From Gammaproteobacteria bacterium (GTDB lineage: Bacteria; Pseudomonadota; Gammaproteobacteria; Pseudomonadales; Pseudohongiellaceae): a stretch of 64,000 nucleotides of DNA. The notes beneath the pieces were generated by a model that was not told the origin of the DNA, did not search any database, and saw only the letters and a list, made by a program, of their open reading frames with translations. The DNA is taken from NCBI GenBank assembly GCA_030828385.1, contig JAURCS010000016.1, forward strand, positions 1-64,000, written 5' to 3'. Made by a program: the position numbers and the translations under genes. Shown here in pieces: positions 54,639 to 62,438 of this stretch (positions within the stretch are counted from its first letter, which is position 1; the number at the start of each line of letters is the position of its first letter).

Positions 54639-55510
54639 GCCCCCTCATTCTGCCGGCGCCGGCCAAACTCAATCTTTTTCTTCACATTACCGGCCGGCGT
54701 GCCGATGGCTACCATACCTTGCAGACGGTATTTCAGTTGCTGGATTACGGTGACACCCTGACTTTTAATGCCAGTAATAGCGCACAGATAAACTTCACCT
54801 GCAACGACCCTGCGCTGGAAGGCGCGAATAACCTGGTGGTTCAGGCAGCCAGCCTGTTATTACAGAAAACCGGTAGTGCCCGGGGAGCTGATATCAGACT
54901 GGACAAAAGACTGCCCCAGGGCGGTGGTGTTGGCGGCGGCAGCTCAGATGCCGCCACTACCCTGCTTGCCCTGAACTCGCTCTGGCAATGTGGTCTCGGG
55001 CTTGATGAGCTGGCACAACTGGGACTTTCTCTGGGCGCTGATGTTCCCGTTTTTGTTCATGGCAGGTCTGCCTGGGCAGAAAATGTAGGAGAATCTCTGC
55101 AAGCTCTGGATTTGCCTGAGCGTTGGTATATAGTGCTGACACCGGATTGTCAGGTCCCTACAGGGGAAATTTTTTCCCATCCGCAATTGACAAGGAACAC
55201 CTACCCCATCAAAATACCCGCCTTTCCGTTTTCGGGCAGTAAAAATGACTGCGAGCTGCTGGTTCAGAGCCTCTATCCACCGGTAAAAAGGGCAATGGAT
55301 TGGTTATCCGGATTTACTGAAGCACGCATGACTGGCACTGGCGCCAGTGTATTTGCCAGTTTCGACACGAAAACAGAAGCTCAAGCAGTATTGGACCAGG
55401 TTCCACAGCAGGCTGACAAAGTTGGAACAAACATTGGTTCTGCATTTATAGCCAGGGGCGTTAACTTTTCCCCGCTTCATCAAGCCTTGCTTGATTGTGA
55501 CAAGGTTTAA
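54635..55510 (+). CDS. ispE: 4-diphosphocytidyl-2-C-methyl-D-erythritol kinase
   Basis: The protein has 291 residues from GTG 54635. This start overlaps the lolB stop (GTGA) and has AGGAGA just upstream; the longer frame from 54503 runs inside lolB. The GHMP kinase starts LILPAPAKLNLFLHITGRRADGYH (core PAPAKLNLFLH) and has the ATP loop GGGVGGGSSDAA and the late motif MTGTGASVFASF. It phosphorylates CDP-ME in the MEP pathway that ispH (14.0 kb) completes. Confidence 0.96.
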   Translation: MSPLILPAPAKLNLFLHITGRRADGYHTLQTVFQLLDYGDTLTFNASNSAQINFTCNDPALEGANNLVVQAASLLLQKTGSARGADIRLDKRLPQGGGVGGGSSDAATTLLALNSLWQCGLGLDELAQLGLSLGADVPVFVHGRSAWAENVGESLQALDLPERWYIVLTPDCQVPTGEIFSHPQLTRNTYPIKIPAFPFSGSKNDCELLVQSLYPPVKRAMDWLSGFTEARMTGTGASVFASFDTKTEAQAVLDQVPQQADKVGTNIGSAFIARGVNFSPLHQALLDCDKV

Positions 55511-55527
55511 ATATTTTTTTTGAGTTA

Positions 55528-55581
55528 CCAGGGTGTAGCCAGGTGGCAAGGGTATAAGACACAAGGTAAGGATCCTTGCAT
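55528..55581 (+). pseudogene. Degenerate tRNA-Gln-like sequence
   Basis: GGGTGTAGCCAGGTGGCAAGG matches the 5' half of the tRNA-Gln 90 bases downstream (two mismatches); an eight-base insertion follows, then CACAAGG-TAAGGAT-CCTTGCAT, i.e. the anticodon stem with a changed loop. The T-arm and acceptor 3' half are missing and replaced by a T-run. It is not a functional tRNA; the remaining AAGGATCCTT plus T-run could serve as an ispE terminator. Confidence 0.7.
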
Positions 55582-55615
55582 TTTTTATTAGGACGATTTT
55601 TTACAAACCGATTAC

Positions 55616-55690
55616 TGGGGTGTAGCCAAGTGGTAAGGCACAAGGTTTTGATCCTTGCATGCGGAGGTTCGAACCCTCCCACCCCAGCCA
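55616..55690 (+). tRNA. tRNA-Gln (anticodon TTG)
   Basis: The 75-base tRNA starts TGGGGTG and ends CACCCCAGCCA with a gene-encoded CCA. The D arm is GCCAAGTGGTAAGGC, the anticodon stem CAAGG/CCTTG, the loop TTTTGAT with anticodon TTG, and the T arm GGAGGTTCGAACCCTCC. It closely resembles E. coli tRNA-Gln. Confidence 0.95.
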
Positions 55691-55832
55691 TTTACATAGT
55701 ATAGCCAGAGCGAAGAGCTAACACGCTGAATGACCTGGAAAAACGTTTTTTGCTGCAAGCAGAGTTCTGACTTCAGTCAAACATCAAACAGCCCTAAACA
55801 AAGCACTGAGAACAGCACCAAGGAAAAGCCCC

Positions 55833-56783
55833 ATGGCCAACAACTTGATGGTATTTAGCGGTAACGCAAACCCGGAACTGGCAGAAAAAGTCGCAAAGTG
55901 GCTTGGTGTTCCGCTGGGGCGTGCCGAAGTTCAGAAGTTCAGTGATGGCGAAATCAGTGTTGAGCTGAATGAAAATGTGCGTGGCCAGGATGTTTTCATC
56001 ATCCAGCCGACCTGTGCACCAACCAACAGCAACCTGATGGAACTGTTGTTAATGGCCGATGCCCTGCACAGGTCATCAGCCAATCGAATTACTGCTGTGG
56101 TGCCCTATTTTGGTTATGCGCGTCAGGATCGTCGCGTAAGATCTGCCCGCGTGCCAATCAGTGCCAAGGTAGTTGCAGACATGATCAGTGCGGTTGGTGT
56201 AAATCGACTGCTCACTGTCGATCTGCATGCAGAGCAGATCCAGGGATTTTTCCAGATCCCGGTGGATAACGTCTATGCTTCAGCACTGCTGGTAGATGAA
56301 GTCATACGTCAGAATTATAAAGACCTGATGGTGGTATCACCGGATATCGGTGGTGTAGTCAGGGCACGTGCGTTTGCCAAGCAACTTGATATTGACCTGG
56401 CGATCATCGATAAACGTCGTCCCAAGGCTAATGAATCCCAGGTAATGAACCTGATCGGTGAAGTTAAAGACCGTACCTGTCTCATCGTTGACGACATGGT
56501 CGATACCGCCGGCACACTGTGCAAGGCTGCCGATGCCTTAAAAGAAGAAGGCGCAAAGAAAGTTGTTGCTTACTGTACCCACGCGGTACTGTCTGGCAAT
56601 GCCATGCATAACATTAATAACTCTTCTCTGGACTCGCTGGTGGTTACCGATACCATCCCGCTGTCGGAAGAAGCAAAGAATTGCAAAAAAATACGTCAAC
56701 TCACTCTGGGTAAATTCCTGGGCGAGTCAATTCGACGTGTCAGCAATGAGGAATCTGTCAGTGCCATGTTTGATAACACCTAG
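55833..56783 (+). CDS. prs: Ribose-phosphate pyrophosphokinase
   Basis: The 316-residue enzyme makes PRPP from ribose-5-phosphate and ATP for nucleotide, His and Trp synthesis. Motifs: [38 protein letters not shown] (core [12 protein letters not shown]), the YFGYARQDR catalytic flexible loop area, [11 protein letters not shown], the binding loop DDMVDTAGT and a late ISNEE-like [11 protein letters not shown]. Its order tRNA-Gln/prs/rplY/pth/ychF after ispE is the standard gammaproteobacterial one. Confidence 0.98.
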   Translation: MANNLMVFSGNANPELAEKVAKWLGVPLGRAEVQKFSDGEISVELNENVRGQDVFIIQPTCAPTNSNLMELLLMADALHRSSANRITAVVPYFGYARQDRRVRSARVPISAKVVADMISAVGVNRLLTVDLHAEQIQGFFQIPVDNVYASALLVDEVIRQNYKDLMVVSPDIGGVVRARAFAKQLDIDLAIIDKRRPKANESQVMNLIGEVKDRTCLIVDDMVDTAGTLCKAADALKEEGAKKVVAYCTHAVLSGNAMHNINNSSLDSLVVTDTIPLSEEAKNCKKIRQLTLGKFLGESIRRVSNEESVSAMFDNT

Positions 56784-56830
56784 ATTGTAAAATCACGCTT
56801 TATCTTCAGGCATTACAGATAAATAAAACA

Positions 56831-56860
56831 TTCCGGACTATTGGTCGCGAATACCCGGAA
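56831..56860 (+). promoter_or_regulatory. Hairpin in the rplY leader
   Basis: TTCCGG (56831-56836) and CCGGAA (56855-56860) can pair across an 18-base loop; the Shine-Dalgarno CAGGAG of rplY starts ten bases later. Ribosomal protein L25 is autogenously regulated in some gammaproteobacteria, so this could be the control element. This rests on position and a 6-bp stem. Confidence 0.4.
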
Positions 56861-56880
56861 ATTAATCAGGAGACATAAAT

Positions 56881-57576
56881 ATGTCCAGCAATGAATTTAC
56901 TCTCGACGCCAAGCCTCGGGAAGACGTAGGGAAAGGTGCGAGCCGCCGCCTGCGAAGACTCCAGGGCGAAATCCCCGCTATTATCTATGGTGCCGGTAAA
57001 GACCCTCTGTCTATTACCCTGCGCCATGATGACATCTTCCATGCCGTTGAAGATGAAGCCTTCTTTTCCTCTATTCTGGAAATCAATGTAGCCGGCGAAA
57101 AGGAAAGCGTCATTATCAAGGATATGCAGCGCCATCCAGCAAAGCCTTTGATCATGCATGCTGACTTTCTGCGCGTACGCGCTGACGTGGAACTGACGGT
57201 GAATGTACCGCTGCATTTCAAGAACGAGGACACCTGTCCCGGTGTAAAACTGGAAAATGGTCAGATCAGCCATCTTATGAACGAGCTGGAAGTCACCTGT
57301 CTGCCTAGGAATCTGCCGGAGTACATCGAAGTCGATATGGCCGAATTGCATGTCGGCGACACCCTACACATATCCGACCTCAAGTTGCCGGACGGCGTTA
57401 CCAGTGTTGAATTGTCCCATGGGGAAGAAAACGACCAGGCAGTTGCTACTGTCACTGAGATTCGTCTACAGGCAGAAGCGCCCGAAGAAGCTGCAGATGC
57501 AGCAGGCGATGAAGGTGCGGACAGCACTGACGGCGCTGATGATTCTTCAGACGACGAAGAAAAAAGCGGCGAATAA
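56881..57576 (+). CDS. rplY: 50S ribosomal protein L25 (Ctc form) with acidic tail
   Basis: The 231-residue protein has the L25 5S rRNA-binding domain (FTLDAKPREDVGKGASRRLRR, quoted by REDVGKGASRRLRR; PAIIYGAGKDP; LIMHADFLRV), the Ctc beta domain (VNVPLHFKNEDTCPGVK, DMAELHVGDTLHISDLKLPDGV, quoted by HVGDTLHISDLKLP), and a 40-residue tail of Glu/Asp/Ala ending EEKSGE. The long Ctc form is usual outside enterics, where L25 has 94 residues. The acidic tail mirrors the basic tail of L21 in this genome. pth begins 12 bases later. Confidence 0.96.
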   Translation: MSSNEFTLDAKPREDVGKGASRRLRRLQGEIPAIIYGAGKDPLSITLRHDDIFHAVEDEAFFSSILEINVAGEKESVIIKDMQRHPAKPLIMHADFLRVRADVELTVNVPLHFKNEDTCPGVKLENGQISHLMNELEVTCLPRNLPEYIEVDMAELHVGDTLHISDLKLPDGVTSVELSHGEENDQAVATVTEIRLQAEAPEEAADAAGDEGADSTDGADDSSDDEEKSGE

Positions 57577-57588
57577 ACCGCCAACTCC

Positions 57589-58224
57589 ATGAGTAACGGC
57601 ATCAAACTGATTGTTGGCCTGGGTAATCCAGGCCAACAATACCGGTTTACCCGGCATAATGCCGGCGCCATGTTTCTTGAAACACTCTGTGATGATTTTC
57701 ATGGCGAACTGCGCCCGGAGAGCAAGTTTTTTGGGCTCGCAGACCGAATCACTATCGCCGGCCATGATGTACGTCTGCTTTTTCCAACTACTTTCATGAA
57801 TAACAGCGGCCAGGCTGTATCCGCTATGGCACGCTACTATGATATTGCCACAGAAGACATTCTCGTGGCCTACGATGAACTGGACCTCCCTGTTGACACT
57901 GTTCGTCTGAAAAGTGGTGGCGGTCATGGCGGGCATAATGGCGTCAGGGATATTGCCAAAGCCCTGGGCAGTAATGAATTTCAGCGTCTGCGCATCGGCA
58001 TAGGCCGACCCACAGGCAAAGGTATTGATTATGTTCTGGGGGTACCGTCGAAGCAGGATGCCGATGCCCTGCAGCAAAATATCGATGACGCCATCAGGAT
58101 TCTTCCGCTACTGGTGGAGGGCAAGTTTCAGATGGCAATGGGTAAATTGCATACTAAACCAGAACTAATGAACACCAAAAAGTCTAAAGAAGAGAACGAC
58201 AAGGATCAGAATAATGGGGATTAA
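57589..58224 (+). CDS. pth: Peptidyl-tRNA hydrolase
   Basis: The 211-residue enzyme frees tRNA from stalled peptidyl-tRNA. Motifs: [22 protein letters not shown] with the catalytic His at 23 (core GLGNPGQQY), [21 protein letters not shown], and [15 protein letters not shown] with LRIGIGRP. It lies 12 bases after rplY and its last 11 bases overlap ychF. The C-terminus is Lys/Asp/Asn-rich and longer than E. coli Pth (194). Confidence 0.97.
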   Translation: MSNGIKLIVGLGNPGQQYRFTRHNAGAMFLETLCDDFHGELRPESKFFGLADRITIAGHDVRLLFPTTFMNNSGQAVSAMARYYDIATEDILVAYDELDLPVDTVRLKSGGGHGGHNGVRDIAKALGSNEFQRLRIGIGRPTGKGIDYVLGVPSKQDADALQQNIDDAIRILPLLVEGKFQMAMGKLHTKPELMNTKKSKEENDKDQNNGD

Positions 58225-59305
58225 ATGCGGTATCGTGGGCTTGCCCAACGTCGGTAAATCTACTCTTTTTAATGCGTTGACCGAAGCAGGTATTGCTGCG
58301 GAAAACTTCCCCTTTTGCACTATCGAACCCAATGCCGGCATTGTATCTATTCCGGACCCCCGCCTGGATGCTCTAAGCGAAATCGTCAAACCACAGAATA
58401 CCATTCCTACGACCATGGAATTCGTTGATATTGCCGGGCTCGTTGCCGGCGCATCAAAAGGCGAAGGTCTGGGCAACCAGTTCCTGGCTAACATTCGCGA
58501 AACCGATGCCATTGCCCATGTGGTGCGCTGCTTTGAAGACGATAACGTTATTCATGTCGCCAACACCATTAATCCAGCCAGCGATATCGACATCATCAAT
58601 ACCGAGCTGGCGCTGTCAGATCTGGAAACCGTCGACAAAGCCCTGGACAAGGTAAGCCGGGTTGCCAAGAGCGGCGACAAGGATGCATTGAAACAAACGA
58701 GCCTTTTACAGAAAGTCCAGGCCCACCTAGATGGCGGCAATCCGGTGCGGAGCATGGGACTGTCTGCAGACGAACTGGCGGACATATACACCCTGCATTT
58801 GTTAACCATCAAGCCCACCGTTTACATCGCCAATGTGGATGAAAGCGGTTTTGAGAATAATCCCTATCTGGATAAGGTAAGGGAAATGGCCGCAGCAGAA
58901 GGCTCCCAGGTGGTAGCTGTATGTAATAAACTGGAATCTGAAATTGCTGAACTGGAAGCCGAGGAGAAACTCGAATTCCTGCAAGAAATGGGTATGACAG
59001 AGCCGGGGCTAGACCGCGTAATTCGCGCCGGCTACACGCTGCTTGGCCTGCAGACCTATTTCACCGCCGGCCCAAAGGAAGTGCGTGCCTGGACCGTTAA
59101 GAAAGGCGCCACCGCCCCGAAAGCAGCAGCGGTTATCCATACCGATTTTGAAAAAGGTTTTATTCGTGCCGAAGTAATAGGTTATGACGACTTCATCGCC
59201 AACAAAGGTGAACAAGGGGCCAAGGATGCCGGAAAGTGGCGCCTGGAAGGCAAGGACTACCTAGTATCAGATGGCGATGTCATCCACTTTAGGTTTAATG
59301 TTTAG
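58214..59305 (+). CDS. ychF: Redox-regulated ATPase YchF
   Basis: The 363-residue Obg-family protein (OLA1/YchF) binds ATP rather than GTP. Motifs: [43 protein letters not shown], and ANVDE in place of the G4 NKxD. A coiled-coil insert follows at about 130-190, then a C-terminal TGS domain ([14 protein letters not shown], ending DVIHFRFNV). YchF binds the 70S ribosome and affects stress responses. It overlaps the end of pth by 11 bases, so translation is probably coupled. A REP element follows the stop. Confidence 0.97.
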   Translation: MGIKCGIVGLPNVGKSTLFNALTEAGIAAENFPFCTIEPNAGIVSIPDPRLDALSEIVKPQNTIPTTMEFVDIAGLVAGASKGEGLGNQFLANIRETDAIAHVVRCFEDDNVIHVANTINPASDIDIINTELALSDLETVDKALDKVSRVAKSGDKDALKQTSLLQKVQAHLDGGNPVRSMGLSADELADIYTLHLLTIKPTVYIANVDESGFENNPYLDKVREMAAAEGSQVVAVCNKLESEIAELEAEEKLEFLQEMGMTEPGLDRVIRAGYTLLGLQTYFTAGPKEVRAWTVKKGATAPKAAAVIHTDFEKGFIRAEVIGYDDFIANKGEQGAKDAGKWRLEGKDYLVSDGDVIHFRFNV

Positions 59306-59324
59306 GACTAATGTTCCTGATAGT

Positions 59325-59354
59325 GCCGGATGGCGCTGAGCTTATCCGACCTAA
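59325..59354 (+). repeat. REP-like palindromic repeat, copy 4 (short)
   Basis: GCCGGATGGCGCTGAGCTTATCCGACC is a shorter variant with a mismatch in the outer stem (GCCGGAT versus ATCCGAC) and a smaller inner loop. It lies 20 bases after ychF. Confidence 0.65.
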
Positions 59355-59583
59355 GGGAGGGCATAGTGGACTGTTTTCTTGACAAAAAGCAGGTAAATCC
59401 CGAAAATGCGCATCCTTCTGAAAGGTACAACTTCATAGTTAGCACTAAACAAAGGATTTCCAGTTTTCTATAGATGGGAATTTTATTTGGAATTTTACTC
59501 TCAGGCGATGCTTTAAACCTCAGGACTAAAATTCGAATTAAAATTTCCAGATCCAGTAAAATGGAAAACCGAAAAAGTATCAA

Positions 59584-59660
59584 GGCTACGTAGCTCAGTT
59601 GGTTAGAGCACAGCATTCATAATGCTGGGGTCACTGGTTCAAGTCCAGTCGTAGCTACCA
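59584..59660 (+). tRNA. tRNA-Met (elongator, anticodon CAT)
   Basis: The 77-base tRNA starts GGCTACG and ends CGTAGCTACCA with CCA encoded; the first acceptor pair is a G-T wobble. D arm GCTCAGTTGGTTAGAGC, anticodon stem CAGCA/TGCTG, loop TTCATAA, variable GGGTC, T arm ACTGGTTCAAGTCCAGT. The body matches E. coli elongator tRNA-Met; a lysidine-modified tRNA-Ile2 also has CAT but a different acceptor stem. Confidence 0.93.
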
Positions 59661-59669
59661 ATATAATCT

Positions 59670-59703
59670 AGCACTTACGACATTTGTTGTAGGTGCTTTT
59701 TTA
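59670..59703 (+). terminator. Terminator after tRNA-Met
   Basis: AGCACTTACGACA and TGTTGTAGGTGCT form a long stem with one or two non-Watson-Crick pairs, followed by a six-base T-run. It ends ten bases beyond the tRNA. Confidence 0.8.
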
Positions 59704-59825
59704 TTTGGGTAACCACAGGGTAAACAATCCCTATCGAACAAGCTTTTACACTTGAATTGACCTGCTCACAATTTTGACTTCCAGTAAGATCTTAGTAAAG
59801 TCCACTTTTAGAGAAGAATATGGAA

Positions 59826-59985
59826 ATGAAGAACCGCTGCAGCGAAGAAAAGATCATTGGGTTTTGAAGAAACCCGAGACGGGCGTTCCGGTGAAGGAGC
59901 TATGCCGCGAGCATGGCTTGAGTGGCGGTTCGTTCTGTATCTGGCGCAGCAAGTCAAGTATAGCGGCATGGCTGTCTGCATTTAA
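59826..59985 (+). pseudogene. Remnant of IS3-family transposase orfA
   Basis: From ATG 59826 the frame reads MKNRCSEEKIIGF and stops at TGA. One base over, the sequence continues LKKPETGVPVKELCREHGLSG, GSFCIWRSK, an almost perfect IS3-type (IS407/IS51-like) OrfA helix-turn-helix. The missing T in ggttttg explains the break. After WRSK the frame shifts again (KYSGMAV in another frame) and the rest of orfA, all of orfB and the ends of the element are not recognisable. Old, decayed insertion. Confidence 0.8.
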
Positions 59986-60080
59986 TTCAGAGCTCGTAGC
60001 TTATGCTGCGTACCGATTTTATTAACTGGCATCTGATGTATCTGGGCATGTACAGTGACACAGTCAGGCTATGAAGCCTC

Positions 60081-60098
60081 TACCCAGGTACCTGGGTA
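60081..60098. repeat. Perfect 18-bp palindrome
   Basis: TACCCAGGTACCTGGGTA is fully self-complementary with no loop. It lies about 150 bases beyond the 3' end of the convergent sulfatase-fold gene and near the transposase remnant. It could be a protein-binding site or a relic of recombination. Confidence 0.6.
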
Positions 60099-60245
60099 AT
60101 TTCCTCATTAATAATCAACACTATATATAGAATTCATGCCGCCATGGTTAACTTCTGTTGGAGAGTGATTCCCCCTGGGGCCATATAAAGCGCGACTATT
60201 CAATGAGGTATGAAAGCGATGGCCTGATATCTTCTTGGAAACTAA

Positions 60246-62438
60246 TCATTCCGCTGCAACCAGCCCAAATACTGGAGGGTTGGTGCCAATTAATACAAGA
60301 TTAAAATTCCTTAGCCCCTCCTCTGCAGAAACATCTTCCAGCCTGAATAAATTTACATCCGAATCAAAAGAAGCAACGACAGTGTTATTGAGCGGAGTCG
60401 ACAGATAGTCAATAGTGTAATTTCCAGAACCGTTCTTTTTCAGCACTGCGGCATATACCGTGCCCTGGTATTCTATTGCAGGTATGTAAAGAACATCATT
60501 TTCCAATGTCGCTGTGCTGCGGGAAAATGTTCTTTCTAACTTGTTCGTCACATTCAATAACCAGTCGAGAGAGCTAGTGTCATACCCTCTTTCCCCGAGG
60601 TTACTGACCATTGCCCGGCCCACTTCAGCCAGGGTGAGCCTGTCACTTTGGGCGCAAGCACTTTCAAGGTCAGGAATTTCCCTGCTCTTGAATGCCTCTT
60701 CATTGAATGTAACCTGGTAAATACGGTCGCAGTTGATGGCATAGAAATTATTCAGGGTGAAAAAAGGTGGCCTAGGCTCTGAAACAGAAAAACCTACATC
60801 ATCCTGATATTCAAGGGACGATGGGCCATAGGCAAACAGCAGCCTTTTTTCATTATTGAGCCTAAACAGAGATCTACCTTCCATCCACTCAGGAATATCC
60901 GCACCAATGAAATCAAGAATAGTAGGCGCGAGGTCGATACGCTGCGTGTTTTCCCTGATAATCCCGATACGCTCATCGCCGGGGAAATCTAGTAGCAATG
61001 GTATAGGTAGCCCAACATTGGGATTCCTCGAATGGTCTGAAGTTATGATGACGAGTGTATTGTCCAATAAATCTTTTTCTTCAAGAAACGCATAAGTATC
61101 TTCAACGTACTGGTCGAAATCTCGGATGGCGTCGTCATAAAAATCCCGCATGTGATCTCTGTTCTGGGTTTGTCCGGCAGAATAACGCGGCTGCTTTGGC
61201 ATGAACCGTGGGCCATGTGTTCCAAGAAGGTGGACATGCAAAAAAAATGGCTGGACAGCCCTATCAATGAAGTCGTAAAGCTGTGCGATACGTTCGTCAT
61301 CAATTGAAACGGTTTCACCGAGGTCCACCGCCCGGGTAACCAGCTCATAGGCATCTTCCAGGTCCTGTACTCCCAGGATATGAAGCAACCTGCCATATAG
61401 GCGATCCAGAATTTGACGAAGGAAAACACCTTGTGCTGAAAAAGCGGAAAATACAGGCTCGTATACTTGGAATAAATGATTGATGTTACGACCACGGCCA
61501 TTAGCCTCATCGAAACCATCAAGCAAATTCATGTCGAGTGTATCGGCGTAATATCTAATACTAATATCGGCATTAATGTAACCAAGCTTTTTTAATATTC
61601 CCGGCAAGTGCTCATAGGCATCGACACCACGCAAACCGTCCGGCTGGTAGATGACATGTGTTGTGGCCGGCAGCTTGCCCGTCAGCAGGGAAATGACCGA
61701 AGCCCCGGTAAAGGCCGAATTAGAAAAGTGATTGGTAGAAACAAGTGTTTTGTCTCTCAACGCCTTGATAAAAGGCGTGGTGTTCCTTTCATAACCGAAG
61801 GCTGAGGTATTGCGATCGTTGATCCCGTCTGAAGACAGAATCAGAATATTCGGAAGCTCACTATTACTCGAAATACCGCCTTTAAAGTCATCAAGCTTGT
61901 CCACATCGCGCAGCCCTGCGGCACATACCAGGGCAATAGTAAAACAGACTAGAACAGCTAAGGATGATGACGATAGTTTCTGCGTGTCTTCCCCATTATT
62001 TTCTTCAGTACCGGATTTCCAGTAAAAATAAGAGAAAAGAGCAATATAGCCAGCAAGGTAACAAAACCGACCGGCACCCTGAAAAGAACCGCTATAGATT
62101 CCAAACATGGTATTTGTGAAATTATCGAGCAGCAGAAAAGCGATTGAGGCATATATAAATGCCGGTATGGTGCTTACGATCCTGAAGCGGAAGCGCTTGA
62201 GAAGGAAAAGATCACTGAGAATTAATATAATTGCAGCAGGAAGAAGGCTAAGGAATATAAACAGGGGCAACAGGAAGAAAATGGACAGATTTTCACTAGT
62301 CGTATAATAACTCAAGATGGATGGCTTGGTGGCAAAAAACATCCACTCCAGGAAAACATAGGCAGTACAGGCAACGTATATTTTGGCCAACGTTGCCAGT
62401 GTATAAAGGATGGCATTTTTTATTTTTGGCTTCATCAC
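60246..62438 (-). CDS. Membrane sulfatase/phosphoalcohol-transferase-fold protein
   Basis: The 730-residue protein has five or six N-terminal helices (12-33, 53-75, 91-105, 127-140, 158-175). An alkaline-phosphatase/sulfatase-superfamily domain follows at about 195-520. Metal and catalytic positions: D204 (ILSSDGIND), T244 in FTGASVISLLTG at the place of the sulfatase formylglycine, H403/H408 in HLLGTHGP, and D468-H469 in IITSDHS. A Thr nucleophile is typical of LtaS/EptA-type phosphoglycerol or phosphoethanolamine transferases rather than sulfatases, which need Cys or Ser. About 200 extra C-terminal residues are mostly beta. Its start overlaps the methyltransferase stop by four bases (ATGA). 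Confidence 0.82.
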   Translation of the reverse strand: MMKPKIKNAILYTLATLAKIYVACTAYVFLEWMFFATKPSILSYYTTSENLSIFFLLPLFIFLSLLPAAIILILSDLFLLKRFRFRIVSTIPAFIYASIAFLLLDNFTNTMFGIYSGSFQGAGRFCYLAGYIALFSYFYWKSGTEENNGEDTQKLSSSSLAVLVCFTIALVCAAGLRDVDKLDDFKGGISSNSELPNILILSSDGINDRNTSAFGYERNTTPFIKALRDKTLVSTNHFSNSAFTGASVISLLTGKLPATTHVIYQPDGLRGVDAYEHLPGILKKLGYINADISIRYYADTLDMNLLDGFDEANGRGRNINHLFQVYEPVFSAFSAQGVFLRQILDRLYGRLLHILGVQDLEDAYELVTRAVDLGETVSIDDERIAQLYDFIDRAVQPFFLHVHLLGTHGPRFMPKQPRYSAGQTQNRDHMRDFYDDAIRDFDQYVEDTYAFLEEKDLLDNTLVIITSDHSRNPNVGLPIPLLLDFPGDERIGIIRENTQRIDLAPTILDFIGADIPEWMEGRSLFRLNNEKRLLFAYGPSSLEYQDDVGFSVSEPRPPFFTLNNFYAINCDRIYQVTFNEEAFKSREIPDLESACAQSDRLTLAEVGRAMVSNLGERGYDTSSLDWLLNVTNKLERTFSRSTATLENDVLYIPAIEYQGTVYAAVLKKNGSGNYTIDYLSTPLNNTVVASFDSDVNLFRLEDVSAEEGLRNFNLVLIGTNPPVFGLVAAE

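Larger units (their letters stand above)
55511..55832. other. tRNA-bearing intergenic region between ispE and prs
   Basis: The region has no protein gene. It holds a degenerate tRNA-Gln-like copy (55528-55581), the intact tRNA-Gln (55616-55690), and about 140 bases of A-rich leader before prs with no clear promoter picked by eye. Confidence 0.7.
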
